In this document: positions 47,160-64,000 of the stretch, piece after piece
Numbering within the stretch: position 1 is the first letter of the stretch
How the letters are laid out: every line of letters begins with the position of its first letter
Assembly (NCBI GenBank): GCA_018398805.1
Contig: JAGFBZ010000855.1
Location: 868,001 to 932,000 of the forward strand
DNA: 64,000 nt
DNA from: Hirundichthys speculiger
Lineage: Eukaryota; Chordata; Actinopteri; Beloniformes; Exocoetidae
Direction: 5' to 3'
Made by a program: the position numbers and the translations under genes
Notes under the pieces: model-generated
What the model saw: the letters and a program-made list of their open reading frames with translations, nothing else
The model's database searches: none
What the model was told of the DNA's origin: nothing

Positions 47160-49870
47160 CAAGCAAGGTGTTTTATTTTGTTTTAACGTGCTTTTTTCAA
47201 ACATTTTGACAGACAAGGAAGGAAGATTCTTGTTTTGTTTCTGTTGTGTTTTTTCTTCCATGTAACTGTCTTAATTTGATATTACTCCCGTGACAAGGGT
47301 GGGGGCAAGGGCTGTGGATAAATGAAATAAAAAGATGGAGATGTAATGAAATAAAAAATTGTTCACAATTGTTGTATTCTTAGTTATTGGTTTTGTTGTT
47401 ATCGGGCATTTAGACAAAAGTCTAACCCATCCACTTATTTCAGCATGTGGAACAGTTCTTTTTTAGAGGTTCAGGGATTCAGAAGCATCTCTGAAGCATC
47501 AGGTATTGTTCAAAGTAACATTGTTGTACACATTCATCAAAGCTGTATAGGTATAGGTTGTCAGTTTGTCTTGCAGTCATCTTTCCATTTTCATCAAACC
47601 AATATACTCTAATCAGTCATTTTTTTTAATTATTATTATTTTTTACATCTTTCAATTTTTTTGTTCCTATAAGAACCATAATCTGTTTCTGTTCTAGAGG
47701 AAGCTGAGAACATGCCAGGACTGGGAACAGGGAACGTGTTATGTTGCCTGCTGGGCTTTTCTGATTTCACTGTTTCTGCTTTCTCCAACCCTTACTTTAA
47801 TAATTGTTTTCTTTATTTTTGATTAGCAAGATACTCTGGATGGAAAAAATAAAGCTATATGAATAAAGTTTATTGTTCTTGATATTGTTCTTGATACTTA
47901 TATTGTTCTGTATACTTCTTTTTCTTTATATGTATATTGTTCTTTATGATAAATTTTATCAATAAAGTTTATTGTTCACCTACCTGTCTCTACCATTTGG
48001 GTCCAGTCCTGACACATCCATGGTTGATGAGATGTAGGCTATCTCTGGTAAATTATATCCTCCTGAGACTCATTTATGTCCTCTTTAGTGGACAGTTTGC
48101 ATGCTGGGAACTTTACTTTTTTTTCTATCAAGATGCCCACCATTGAAACAATCACATTTTATGGGAGGAGGAGAGTTAAGTCAAATATTCTTCATGTAAT
48201 GCTATTTTTACCATGAAAATGATATATATTCTTGTTAAAGAACATGTCAATAACAATATTTTTACACCTGAAAACAGTTTCATTAATTCTGTTTTAAATT
48301 AACAGTAATTTAATGAATGTCAGCTGTAGTGGACACCAGGACCATTTTGATGTAATTAATGACTGAACATTGTTGAAGGAGAAAGAAGTGAAGCAGAGAG
48401 GATTCTATACCAAATAATACAGGGATTCAGATTTGGAGCTTTCAGATGAGGAAGAGGAGAGGAAGAAGATGCAGAAGGATATGATGAGACAGTCAAAGCC
48501 AGAATGGGAGCAGTAAAATCAGAGTGTTTTGTGGGCGAGGACTAATGTGTATGTTTTATTTACTTTCAGGCTAAAGGATTACATTTTATTTTCATGCTTA
48601 GATTATTGTAGTATTTGTAACTGCTGTTAAATATATGCAAGTTGCCTAAAATTATGCATACGAAGTTATTCAATTGAGAGTGATATGACATCTATGATGC
48701 TGAAATTATTGTCATCCATCGGTCCATCCATCCATCCATCCATCCATCTGTCTATCCATCATGTATCTTTCCATCAACTCCCACTTAGCTAGTTTTGGGT
48801 CATGGGGCCAGCAACTTAAGGAAGGAGTGCAATAGTAAGACCTACATGAGATTCATCAATTGCAAGATGTTCCTCTGCATAACTAAAAAGAAAATGTTTT
48901 GAGAATTATCACCACTGAAATGAAGAAATGCAGAACTGTATGTTCTACATCGTATAGTTCACTATTGAAATAAATATGTTTTTGTCATTGGAAGCAACAA
49001 GCAACAAAAGAAATAGATTTTTTTTTTTTTTGGATCAAATTAGATATGTTCTTGGGTTAATATCCTTCTAAAGACATAATCTGTTTTTTTTTTTTTTTTT
49101 ATTATTATTATTTTCTAAATCCACTTCTATTTTAATGGTGGACATGCTGTAAATTTTAAACCAAAAATATATGTTAAAAAATATAAATTGTAAAATGTTT
49201 TTAGGGCCAAATAGATACCAAAACACACACAATAAAGAAGTTGTAAGATACTTTTTTTCTATATTTTTCAGGAGGATATACAGTAGGTTTCTATATAGAA
49301 ATGTATGTTTTTGTTTCTGTTCTGGGGATAAGCTATAAAAAAATTGTTTTAAATAAAAGAAAAATCTATCTAATATATATAATTAATTATTTTTTTTTTT
49401 AAATTTTCTTTATTATTATTATTCTCACACATTACATTACACAGCAGGTATTGAATTCTTGATTTCCAATTATTGTCAAGAAGAGAGGAAAGCATCAGCA
49501 TATCAGAGCATAGTCATTGCCCTATAGTTGTGTAATGTTAAAAAAAAAAAAAAAAGCAAAAACTGCATACGTTTAGGTTATATTTTTAAGAAAAAACAAA
49601 CAAACAAAACTAACTTAAGACAAACAAGAAAAAGGAACTGTGAAGAATTGAAATGGGATGTATGGGATTATAACAGCGACTATGATCAGTTGTAAGGAGA
49701 CCAGACAACAAAATTATAAGAGTTTTGAAATACATACACATAGTAATATGTATGTATAAAGCATATAAGATGTGGCAGTCCTTCAGACCAACAGGGAAAT
49801 AATCAGGAGAGTAAGTGAGTGGCTTGGCTAATATATATAATAATAATTGTTTCGTATTTCTTATTAGAAA
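47160..49870. other. Interior of the outer element, no gene recognised
   Basis: AT-rich, with T tracts, a (CCAT)n run at 48719-48752 and a short acidic frame near 48430-48515 (SDLELSDEEEEE-like) that resembles acidic N-termini of some transposases but is too short to assign. Confidence 0.4.
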
Positions 49871-49949
49871 CTAGTCAAACGTTGAGCTCCGCCCACGTTG
49901 AGGCACGCCCCGATCTGCGGTACTTGGATCTGGCCCGCTCGAAGCATGG

Positions 49950-50187
49950 CTGATTAACATATTCCCGCTAGGCATCATGGGTAAAAGAATAATTCTCCTG
50001 CTTTAGTGAACGCCGTGAGAAACAGAAGCATCATGATTACGTAGGAAATGTGTATCGAACAATTCGAATGGATTCTTGAATGAATTCTGGAATGTTCTAT
50101 GTGGGTCGTTGTAAGAACGAAACCATGAGAATGAACGGCAGCTCTGAGTGATCCTATAAATCTGCGCCACCTAGCGATTCTTTCCTT
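49950..50187 (+). promoter_or_regulatory. Type 3 RNA polymerase III promoter of 7SK copy 2
   Basis: The Staf/ZNF143 site is identical to copy 1 (49962-49982 on the minus strand), about 205 bases upstream. The TATA box is tataaat at about 50155, close to -33. The DNA between them is largely shared with copy 1. Confidence 0.8.
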
Positions 50188-50505
50188 GGATGTGAGGGCG
50201 ATCTGGCTGCGACATCTGTCACCCCATTGATCGCTAGGGTTGATTCGGCTGATCTGGCTGGCTAGGCGGGTGTCCCCTTCCTCCCTCACCGGTCCATGTG
50301 TGTCCCTCCCGAAGCTCTGCGCTCGGTGGCAGCGGACGATGTCCCCCCGGCGGACGACCATCCATCGGTATACCAGTAGCTGCGCTCCCCTGCTAGAACC
50401 TCCAAACAAGCTCAAGGCCAATAGGAGATACGTAGGGAAGTCAAGCTCCAAGCTTCAGACACATCCAAATGCGGCACTGCACATGGCAGTCTTGCCTTCC
50501 TTTTT
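50188..50505 (+). ncRNA. rn7sk: 7SK small nuclear RNA, copy 2 (ancestral position beside cilk1)
   Basis: It is nearly identical to copy 1 over its whole length. Differences seen: six rather than seven C in 'gatgtcccccc-ggcgg', 'cacatggcag' against 'cacgtggcag' in the terminal hairpin loop, and one extra T in 'cagtcttgcc' against 'cagtctgcc' in the 3' side of that hairpin. The HEXIM-binding GATC pairs are intact. The 3' T run follows at 50501-50505. Its place between gsta and cilk1 matches human RN7SK. The extra T might disturb the LARP7-binding 3' hairpin, so which copy is dominant is open. Confidence 0.95.
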
Positions 50506-51463
50506 CCTATTTAAATTCATTCACTTAAAAATATTCAATCATATTTCAGTTTTAGTATTTATAAATTTTCAGATTATTAATTTGGCTCATGACAGATTAA
50601 CAATGAGTAATCACACATGTACAACACTTCATAAGATTTCATTGATCTGGATAACTTTCTCTATCTTCCACATATCAATCCAGTAGTCCTGCCATGCCCA
50701 TCCTGCTGCAGCTGCTAGCCAGGCATGTTGAGGGAAAAATAAAGGGGAAAAAAAAAAAGCATTTTGATACATAATCACTTAGGCAAATATTTATTATTAT
50801 ACTTCATAAGCTGCAATTTAATAAATTGAATAAACGATACAGTTCCATCAAGAGTGAGCTGAATGTATCAACTTTATTTTAATGCTGGAACTGAAACCGA
50901 TTCAGTGTGGCAACCATTTGCATACATCAGCTTCACTGAAATTAGACCACTGCCTCAAGTTCCTTGAGAACATATGATACACAAATAATAGCTGATAGGC
51001 AAGAGAGTTGTAATTGAAAATAAAAGGAAGAATGCATTTTAAAAAATCCACTGTACAAAGGCAAAGCAATTAATTCTCCAAAACCAAAACACAGTGATTT
51101 TATAATATAATATGCATATTATCATATGTACAAGTTGTTTCCCAACAGGTGTTCATCTGAATCACTGTATGTGATTCAGTGATATATAAAACTGAGGGTG
51201 TACATTCTCCACAACAGTAGGTATATTACAGAAAGACAGCAAAACACTGAAGAGCAACGTGGGCTTAGATTTTTGTCCAGTTGCTTTACCCAAACATTTA
51301 AATATTTGACAGTTCACAGCATCCATAGTACACATTATGAAACAGAAAATTATTTTTATTGCTGTGTAAGACCTATGTACAGATTCAGATTATAAAACAA
51401 CTAGGCCTACTCTTTGGAGGTGAAAGAGTTCTTAGGGCACAGATCAGAGCTCCAGGGAGGCCA

Positions 51464-57536
<6,073 letters not shown>

Positions 57537-57817
57537 TATGCTTGTTCTTCCAGATCATCCTTCAAAATCAGATGGCAGGTGGAAAACAGATGTGATCACC
57601 TCTTATTGCTGAATGCAACCAGATTTTCCTGTGACAACAGCAGAAGACTGTGGGCAGAGCTTGAGGACTCATCGTTCCATGGATCTGCCTCCTTTGAGCT
57701 GAGAAGTTGAGGGATGAATGACAAAAATACGATGTTGACCATTAAACTACAAGGACTAAAAGTGCACATAATCGCTAACAGTGAGACTGATAAAATAGAT
57801 ACGGATATTGCTTAAAT

Positions 57818-58019
57818 CAGTGTTTTTCAGTCCTGGTCCTCAAGTACCACTACCCTGCATGTTTTTCATATTTCCCTGCTCCAGGACACCTGGCTCAAAC
57901 TAAGACTTGTGCAGACCTGGATGTTATGAGCCATTCATTTGAATCAGGTGTGTTGGTGCAAAGAAACACCCAAAACATGCAGGCCAGCGGTACTCGGGAT
58001 TCAGGACTGAGAAACACTG
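57818..58019. mobile_element. Short hAT-like inverted-repeat element upstream of cilk1
   Basis: It starts CAGTGTTTTTCAGTCCTG and ends CAGGACTGAGAAACACTG. Flanks gcttaaat and gcttcact are an imperfect 8-bp duplication. It lies in the 5' UTR intron of cilk1. Confidence 0.75.
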
Positions 58020-58519
58020 GCTTCACTGTTCTTTCATTTGAGCCGTGATATGTGACGTAAATGCAGTTGGGTTAATCTATTTTTTTTTTTTTTAATTTTT
58101 CGTTCATTAATTTTTTTGTTAGCTCCCACTAAGAAGCTAGCAAGCTTACTAAAGTGCACTGAGGAGAAAATAAAATATTTTCGTGTGTTCACTCTCTTTG
58201 TTCTGCTTGGTTAAGAACCTTAGTAACTTTATGGTCGTAGGTTACCGTTCACTATTAAAGCTAACGCTGAAGCAGATAACTGACACGGGCGTTAATTCAA
58301 GTTGACGGTGGCTGAAACTACAACCATCCCCGTGTGCTTTGCGTTTAATTTTAACAAGTACGTCGTGCGGACAATAAAGGCGAACGAAGTAGAAATAACG
58401 CTGACTGTGCTGGTGCTGGCCCAGCTGTTCACAAAACATTACGGTGCCGCAGGAAAACCGCTGGACTATAGTGGGACTGAAAGGTCTCCTGACACAAAAT
58501 ACGAGGAGAAAATACTCAC

Positions 58520-58720
58520 CCTCCCCGTATCAACCCGATGACAAGACATAGCCACGCATTTGTTGCCCGCCTTGAGCTAATGGTTTCAAATCGGCCGTTT
58601 TACAAATGTAACCGTTAAACGGATGATAACAGCAACCAGTGAATCCACCATACAACGTAAATATGTAGAGCCAGGCCCTTTCGTCAAAGAGCTCACATAC
58701 TCTCGCGTTGACTCAAAGAC
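58520..58720 (-). promoter_or_regulatory. cilk1 5' non-coding exon and promoter region
   Basis: The minus strand has a strong donor (GGGGAG|GGTGAGTATT or one base later, near 58519) followed upstream by CpG-richer DNA up to about 58720. A second 5' UTR part would run from the ATG at 57536 up to an acceptor near 57629 (TTGTTGTCACAG-like). The start site is inferred. Confidence 0.5.
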
Positions 58721-59382
58721 TCCTCGCAACAAATCACAGCCCTGCTGCGGTGTCAAATGCAGTAAAAGAAGGCATTAATCGCGATTTTGTGTTGCTGTAT
58801 ATTAGTCAACCACATTTTTTTTAATGTTCCCAACTGAAACTTTTTTTTTTTAACTTTGGCTTTCGTTAATTACTTTCTGGAGAACAGAGGCTAATCCCAA
58901 ACCATCTTGCGTCCCAAAGGACGAAAATTACGAGTGCACTCTTAAGCATATAGACGAACAGTAATAAAATCCTTGTGAAATCCGTGTACTAGGACAAAAC
59001 TATCTAGAAACACGATAAAAGTAAATAAGATAAAATAAGGACATTTTGCGTTTAATTCAAAGGCGGAAGTAAGATGCATTAATTTCTCTTGCCTCTTATT
59101 CTTCTTTGGCTAAAAAATATAATCTACTCCTAAAATGTACAAGGAAAAAAACTGTATCATGTATTACACAGTTTTTGCAGTGTCTTTACAAAAAAATATA
59201 TAAATCCATGTGTTATGACAAAACCAAATGGTAACATTCATTATTTTAAAATACTAAAGAAAAAAAAAGATTTTTCGTTATGAAGCAAAGGCAGAGGCGA
59301 GCTATTATTATTTATCTTTTTTGCGTTTTTCTTTGGTTAAAATCGGTGAGCCTCAAAATGTGCAAGAAAACAACCTCCATCA

Positions 59383-59480
<98 letters not shown>

Positions 59481-59935
59481 TAAAAGAAATGGCTGAATAG
59501 AATTTCCTCCATCCCAATATCGTCGGCAAATAACTGACAACCATGAACAGGATTATATAGCTCGCCTAACCTGCTTTATGATTAGGGAAACCGGATGTCT
59601 ACAAAGCAACACTGTAAGCTCTCCTATTACTCTAAATAAGCAGACTCTCATAAAGATGCGCCATTTAGATGTGATGGGTTGTTTATAGAAAAGGGGAAGG
59701 GCACATTGCACACACAAAGTACCTGGGTGTCCTCCTCACAAACCAATTGAATTAAATTCATACACGTATTTATGAAGCTATTTATTTATTTTGTCCTTTT
59801 TTTTTTTTTACAGTGAATTTAATCAAGTGGTCTTTTATTTATAAGGATTAAATAGAATTCCCCTCAAACACACAATTATAAATGAAGTGATAAAGCAGAG
59901 ATATTTAAAGTCACTTGAACTCACACCCTAAGCTG
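58721..59935. other. Spacer between the divergent cilk1 and fbxo9 promoters
   Basis: AT-rich DNA, with A/T tracts and a (TA)n microsatellite at 59386-59479. No gene recognised. The two promoters face away from each other across it. Confidence 0.5.
59386..59479. repeat. (TA)n microsatellite, about 94 bp
   Basis: Pure TA repeat; the open frames on both strands through it are artefacts. Confidence 0.95.
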
Positions 59936-59939
59936 TGTG

Positions 59940-60137
59940 GAGCAGTTAGGAGCGGAGGGGAGCTTCACCTCTTCCTCCTAACGTCCTACGTCACCAAGGC
60001 TCCAGGGAGCTCAGCAAGATGGCTGCGTTCCTGCGAGCTCGTAAATATGTCCGTTGTGTCGTCCGTTTCTCCGACCGTGAACTGTAAACGGTACTGTTGA
60101 GCGTCTAGGAAGATTAACAAGAAAACCTGGTGTCATG
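59940..60137 (+). promoter_or_regulatory. fbxo9 promoter / 5' UTR with YY1-type site and short upstream frame
   Basis: CpG-richer DNA contains 'caagatggctgcg' (60017-60029), a YY1-type element usually found just after a start site. Its ATG opens a 22-codon frame (60019-60087) that ends before the fbxo9 ATG at 60135. A possible translational brake, if transcription starts upstream of it. Confidence 0.5.
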
Positions 60138-62303
60138 GTGGGTCGTTGTGTTTTACTGCCATTCGGGGAGAATCGCGTTAGCCTGCTTGATGGCTACCGC
60201 GGCTAACTCCATCTGGTTTCTGTAACATGATATGTTGTCAACTTGTCCCTGCACGGCTCAGATAGTCGCAACACATTGATAGCAACATGTATGTTGTCTG
60301 GCTACATTCACGTAAATGATAAATATTGGTTTTCTTTATGGTTTGCTGTGGTTGTGTTAGCGTTACCTAATAGTAACAACCGACATATGGCTGAAACGGC
60401 AAAGTGTCCAAATAGTGAGTTTCAAATTACCAACGTAATTACCAACTCTGTTCTTTCCTGTCAGTGGGCGTCACGGTTTTTGCTAAGATAATTTGTTTAA
60501 TTATCTGATAGACATTCCACATAATTTTGTAATCTTGGGTTTCCAACGACCCCTCCCAACAAAAAACAAACAAACAAAAACATTTTAAGTCCATGTCACT
60601 TTTTAAGTAATGTAGGAAGTACTAAATGATTTGCATTTCTCACTCACTCTACATGATGTACAAGGAAACGTGTTGCGTCACCCTTAAGTCACAACCAAAA
60701 CAACGTGTTACTCAGATAATAAAATCTAGATGCTCAGCTGTTATTGTAATGATAGGTGGACAATGTAGATAGGTAGATAGATATTTGTGATAAACCAAAG
60801 AATATTTGCTGTTATAACCCTTCCTAGATTGATGGGTATCTTCATGTGCTTCTCTCGGATCATTGCTGAGCTCTTTTCTCCATGACTTTGTGAACACACC
60901 TGAATGCTTCTGACCAGCAAACTCCCAAAGTGTCTTCTTTTATAGAGGTGGTTACATGATCTCTTGAAAGTGCAATCAATAGTGTTGATTTAGCAGCATG
61001 TAGCTGCAACTTACTCTCTTAATTAATTTTCTTGGAAGCAGTAAGAGTGTAATTACATTTTTGCACACTTCTGCATTGCAGCTTAGTTTGCTAAAATGTT
61101 TGTGCACACATGCATTATACATGGTAACTGCTACTTGGTATTTTGATCTTTTTTTTTTTTTTTTTTTTTAGATGATTTTATCATATTTTTAAATAATAGT
61201 AACATTAGTGATGCTTTCATTGTTTCTTTTACAGGCTAAAGAAAATGCAGATATTGGAGGTACCTTAGATGAGGAGGATGAGAGTTCAGATGACCCAAAC
61301 CTTCAGGTGGGAAAAACTCCACAGCTTGTACATTTTTTTTTCTTTATACATTTTGTAAATTGTTGACTTTATTGTAGTTAGTAAGAGCATTTTGAGCTCT
61401 CTTCTGATTGTTTCTTCTGATCTACGAGACTGTGAATTGGATATTTTGAAGATGATGCTTTTTCACTGTACTCTTCATGAATAAACACCATGATCACAAG
61501 GAATCTGATCACTAGATTCAAGTAGAAGTTAATAGATTTTTTTTACTCCCGTCGTCCTCAGGAAAGAGAATCTACTCTGTTATGGCAAAGTCTGATGGTG
61601 ATCAGCAGAGCTGTATTTTAAATACTAATGAAATGTTGACCTGTCCATAAGTGTGAAAAAGTATTTGGAGTTTGGTCCAGAGAAGAAAGAAAACAAATTA
61701 AAACAGCTCTATTTGGTCTACATCACGGACGTGTGTGGATGCTGCAGCTTTCAGTGATCAATTAGTTGCATAGCCTGAACTCTGCAGAGGTTTGATTCAT
61801 CATTATATGCAGTAAAACATTGATGGAACCAAGATATAAATACAATTTCAGATTTTAAGCTCATTAATTCACTCTAATTGGGCTTATTGCTGTAATTAAT
61901 TTTGTTTGACGTTATTCATTTTATAGTCACTGTTATCACATTTTATGACAGGTTTACAGTTGTAAATCCTGTTGTTGTAGTTGAGCTTTCTCTTCTGGAA
62001 TTTACCATAATAACGCTGTAATTTCATTATAGCTGGAGCTCAATGCGTTCCGAGCTCAGTGGATGTCTGAACTCAAACCAAGTTTTGGAGTAAGTGGAAT
62101 AAGTGGCCGACTGCAACACGCTAAAGGTGTGAAGAAGACTCAAGACACTGTTCGGGAGGAAAAAGTAAATTAATTTCCATAGGTTTTGTTTTTTATATTA
62201 CTGTAAGGCAGCATTGAATGACTAATGTGTGTCACCTTCCCTCAGGCCACGGAGTTGTTCCTGAGAGCTGTTCAGGAGGAGCAGAATGGAGCTGTCTATG
62301 AGG
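60135..62303 (+). CDS. fbxo9: F-box only protein 9, N-terminal exons (continues past the window)
   Basis: Exons 60135-60137 (ATG only), 61235-61306, 62033-62164 and 62246-62303, phases consistent; the gene continues to the right. The protein starts MAKENADIGGTLDEEDESSD, then LELNAFRAQWMSELKPSFGV, and ATELFLRAVQEEQNGAVYEG. It matches FBXO9: the acidic start, the FRAQWMxEL block and the ELFLkAVeEEQNGAlYEA start of the TPR-like region. FBXO9 is the substrate receptor of an SCF ubiquitin ligase acting on TTI1/TEL2 in mTOR signalling. The F-box itself lies outside the window. The start was chosen because ATG abuts a GT donor and joins directly to the conserved exon; an alternative first exon cannot be excluded. 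It is divergent to cilk1, as in human. Confidence 0.85.
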
Positions 62304-62685
62304 GTAAGCGTGCATGAGTGTGCAAAAGTTAAAAAAAAAAAAAAACTGTTAAATGTTGATAAAATGTAAAATGCCTATACATTAGTAATATATGTAATGT
62401 ATTGCAATAGAAGTATAATCAGTGATACAATATGGGACTCTGATGTAAGATAAATTTGCAGAACAGACTTGTCAAAAAGACTGCATGCTGTAAAACTATA
62501 CAACTACAGAATTATTATAAGCATGATGAATATGAGTTGCAATAAACTCTGAAAATGTACTCCCTTGTAAAGAAGGATAAAAGTTATAATGAGCAGGAGC
62601 TCAACAAGATTAAAGTACATCCAGATGTCAGTGGAAGTGTATGTCATGGTTTTTGTTGTGTGCAAGTGTGTGTTATATATATATA

Positions 62686-62729
<44 letters not shown>

Positions 62730-63097
62730 TGGAATGTGGTGGAGACACTTGATAGAAACAGTTTTCATTCTGTTAGTTTTTAACTTAAGTGTCCTGGGCG
62801 ATCCTCACTCTTAGTGTCAGGATGGACTCAGGAGTACCCCTGCAGAGGTGCAGCAGTAGTTTCTGTGGGAGATTGTTTCAATTTATTTTTGATGAAGAAG
62901 ATTCTTTTTTTTTTTTGGTTCTATCTTTACCAGTTCTGAAGTGTAAGCTGTCATTCAGTTACTCAAAGGAACTTGACAGTTTCTTCTCTCTACTTCTTCA
63001 CTAGGAATGTGAAGAGTTAGGTGGGAAAGAGTATTGTATTTTGTCATTCTGAAGTTATTCACCATCTCTTTAGTCTTTGAAGTAGCATCCTTGTTAC
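62304..63097 (+). other. fbxo9 intron DNA
   Basis: No further fbxo9 exon is seen. It contains a (TA)n microsatellite at 62674-62727 and T tracts. Confidence 0.5.
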
Positions 63098-63291
63098 TGC
63101 TTGGTTCTTGCAGGAGTGTCTGGGTGCTGTGGAGTGCTATTGTGATGGTGGTTAAGCAGGTTGTGCAGTATGCAGTATGCACAACCTGCTTAACCACCAT
63201 CACAATAGCACTCCACAGCACCCAGACACTCCTGCAAGAACCAAGCAATTGTGATGTTGTGATGGTGGTTAAGCAGGTTGTGCAGTATGCA
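63098..63291. repeat. 70-bp perfect inverted repeat with an added direct copy
   Basis: Arms 63098-63167 and 63178-63247 are exact reverse complements over 70 bases, with a 10-base loop (gtatgcagta). A third, direct copy of the last 34 bases of the left region, starting TGTGATGGTGGTTAAGCAGG, lies at 63258-63291. It is in an fbxo9 intron and has no transposon features. Confidence 0.95.
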
Positions 63292-63814
63292 AAGATATCT
63301 GATGTGTGAGAGCACAAGTCAGTCAAGTACTTACTGACTACAGATGTTATGGGTGTCGTATCGTATGATTTTTTGTCAAACCAATGACATATGTCCAGCG
63401 TAGCTGGGGACCCTGCACCATAACCTTCACTGTAGCCAGATGTGCACCTCCCCAGAAATGCAACTAGCCTTCAGGTTGACACGGTCTCAACAAATGTGAT
63501 TGGTGTGGTTGTTAGCATTGCATTTCCTCCCACGTGTTTTTTTTCACTATCACTTGTTCTTTGTTGTTTTAAGCTGCTGTTATGTCCATAAATGTTACTG
63601 CTGCCTCACATTTATCAGCTCCAACTTGCATAAAGAGATGCTTTATTTGCTCGATTGCCATGTTTGAGGTACAAAAATGAAGTAAGCAAAATGAAGCTTA
63701 CTACTGCAAGTTACAAATGTTACAGAAAATAACACACAATACCATCTAATGTTTGGTGGTGCAATTAGACAGTGAAACAAATAATGAACAAGAATAAAAC
63801 ACAACTACAATGTA

Positions 63815-64000
63815 GATGCCATATACTGGCTATGTGCATACTTGCTATGCAGAAGTATAAATTAATTAATGCCACCAGGAGGCAGTCATTAAGGTACTTT
63901 ACAGCAGACCTTTTAGGGACTAAAATGATCATTGCAGATTTCAGACTTGAGGGAACAGCAGCAGATTGCAGTGGCATGTTAAATATGTCTGTAAACACCT
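63815..64000 (-). mobile_element. LINE reverse-transcriptase fragment running off the window
   Basis: The minus strand from the edge reads VFTDIFNMPLQSAAVPSSLK, then SAMIILVPKRSAVKYLNDC and LVALINLYF. This resembles the start of the RT domain of LINEs (FTDIFNxSLxxxxVPxxFK, IVPVPKK, LNDYRPVALT). The sequence after LVAL is degenerate. Confidence 0.75.

Larger units (their letters stand above)
43823..49917. mobile_element. Outer inverted-repeat element, disrupted by the P-like element
   Basis: With the P-like element removed, the left end reads 'cagatcggggcatgcctcaa' and continues 'gggcggggctcaacatttga'. The right end (49875-49917), reversed, reads 'cagatcggggcgtgcctcaa' and continues 'gggcggagctcaacgtttga'. 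The inverted repeats are thus about 43 bp. The interior (47051-49870) is AT-rich, with no transposase frame. Copy 1 of the duplication lacks the element between gsta and 7SK. I could not define a target duplication. Confidence 0.7.

Noticed and set aside
58302..58541. 79-codon frame upstream of cilk1
   Set aside because: No resemblance to a known protein; it overlaps the cilk1 5' non-coding exon on the other strand.

Overview
The window is vertebrate nuclear DNA, almost certainly from a teleost fish. The evidence is single-copy vertebrate genes with GT-AG introns, long AT-rich introns, (TA)n microsatellites, and a dense load of fish-type transposons (hAT, Tc1/mariner, piggyBac-like, P-element-like, L2-like LINEs). 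I cannot name the species.

Layout. (1) 1-933: last two exons of mcph1 (microcephalin), + strand. (2) 3040-20064: complete agpat5 (+, eight exons); mcph1 and agpat5 are also neighbours in human. Its 10 kb sixth intron is a transposon nest. (3) 20065-28100: intergenic, built mostly of an L2-like LINE, two hAT elements inserted at the same target site, and microsatellites. (4) 28100-34450 and 39000-51000: a tandem duplication of a block holding tmem14a (+), an alpha-class glutathione S-transferase gene gsta (-), the 7SK small nuclear RNA (+) and what looks like the 3'-UTR end of cilk1. In copy 1 tmem14a is a pseudogene; in copy 2 it is intact. Both gsta copies and both 7SK copies look intact. 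(5) 43823-49917, inside copy 2 between gsta and 7SK: an inverted-repeat element that itself contains a complete-ended P-like element (29-bp terminal repeats, 8-bp target duplication) encoding a truncated THAP-domain transposase. (6) 51464-57536: cilk1 (ICK kinase, -, 13 coding exons). (7) 60135 onward: the start of fbxo9 (+), running off the right edge, with a 70-bp perfect inverted repeat in an intron and a LINE reverse-transcriptase fragment at the edge.

Together the order tmem14a - gsta - 7SK - cilk1 - fbxo9 and all strand relations match human chromosome 6p12, so the 7SK copy next to cilk1 is in its ancestral place. The genes serve unrelated roles: lipid acylation (agpat5), chromosome condensation/DNA damage (mcph1), detoxification (gsta), transcription elongation control (7SK), ciliary kinase signalling (cilk1) and ubiquitin ligation (fbxo9).

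Most notable: two apparently promoter-complete 7SK genes; a truncated P-element protein built like a repressor; a one-base frameshift in agpat5 exon 1; and inverted repeats that look like template-switch products. Exon boundaries were deduced by eye from reading frame, splice dinucleotides and remembered family sequences; no search was run.
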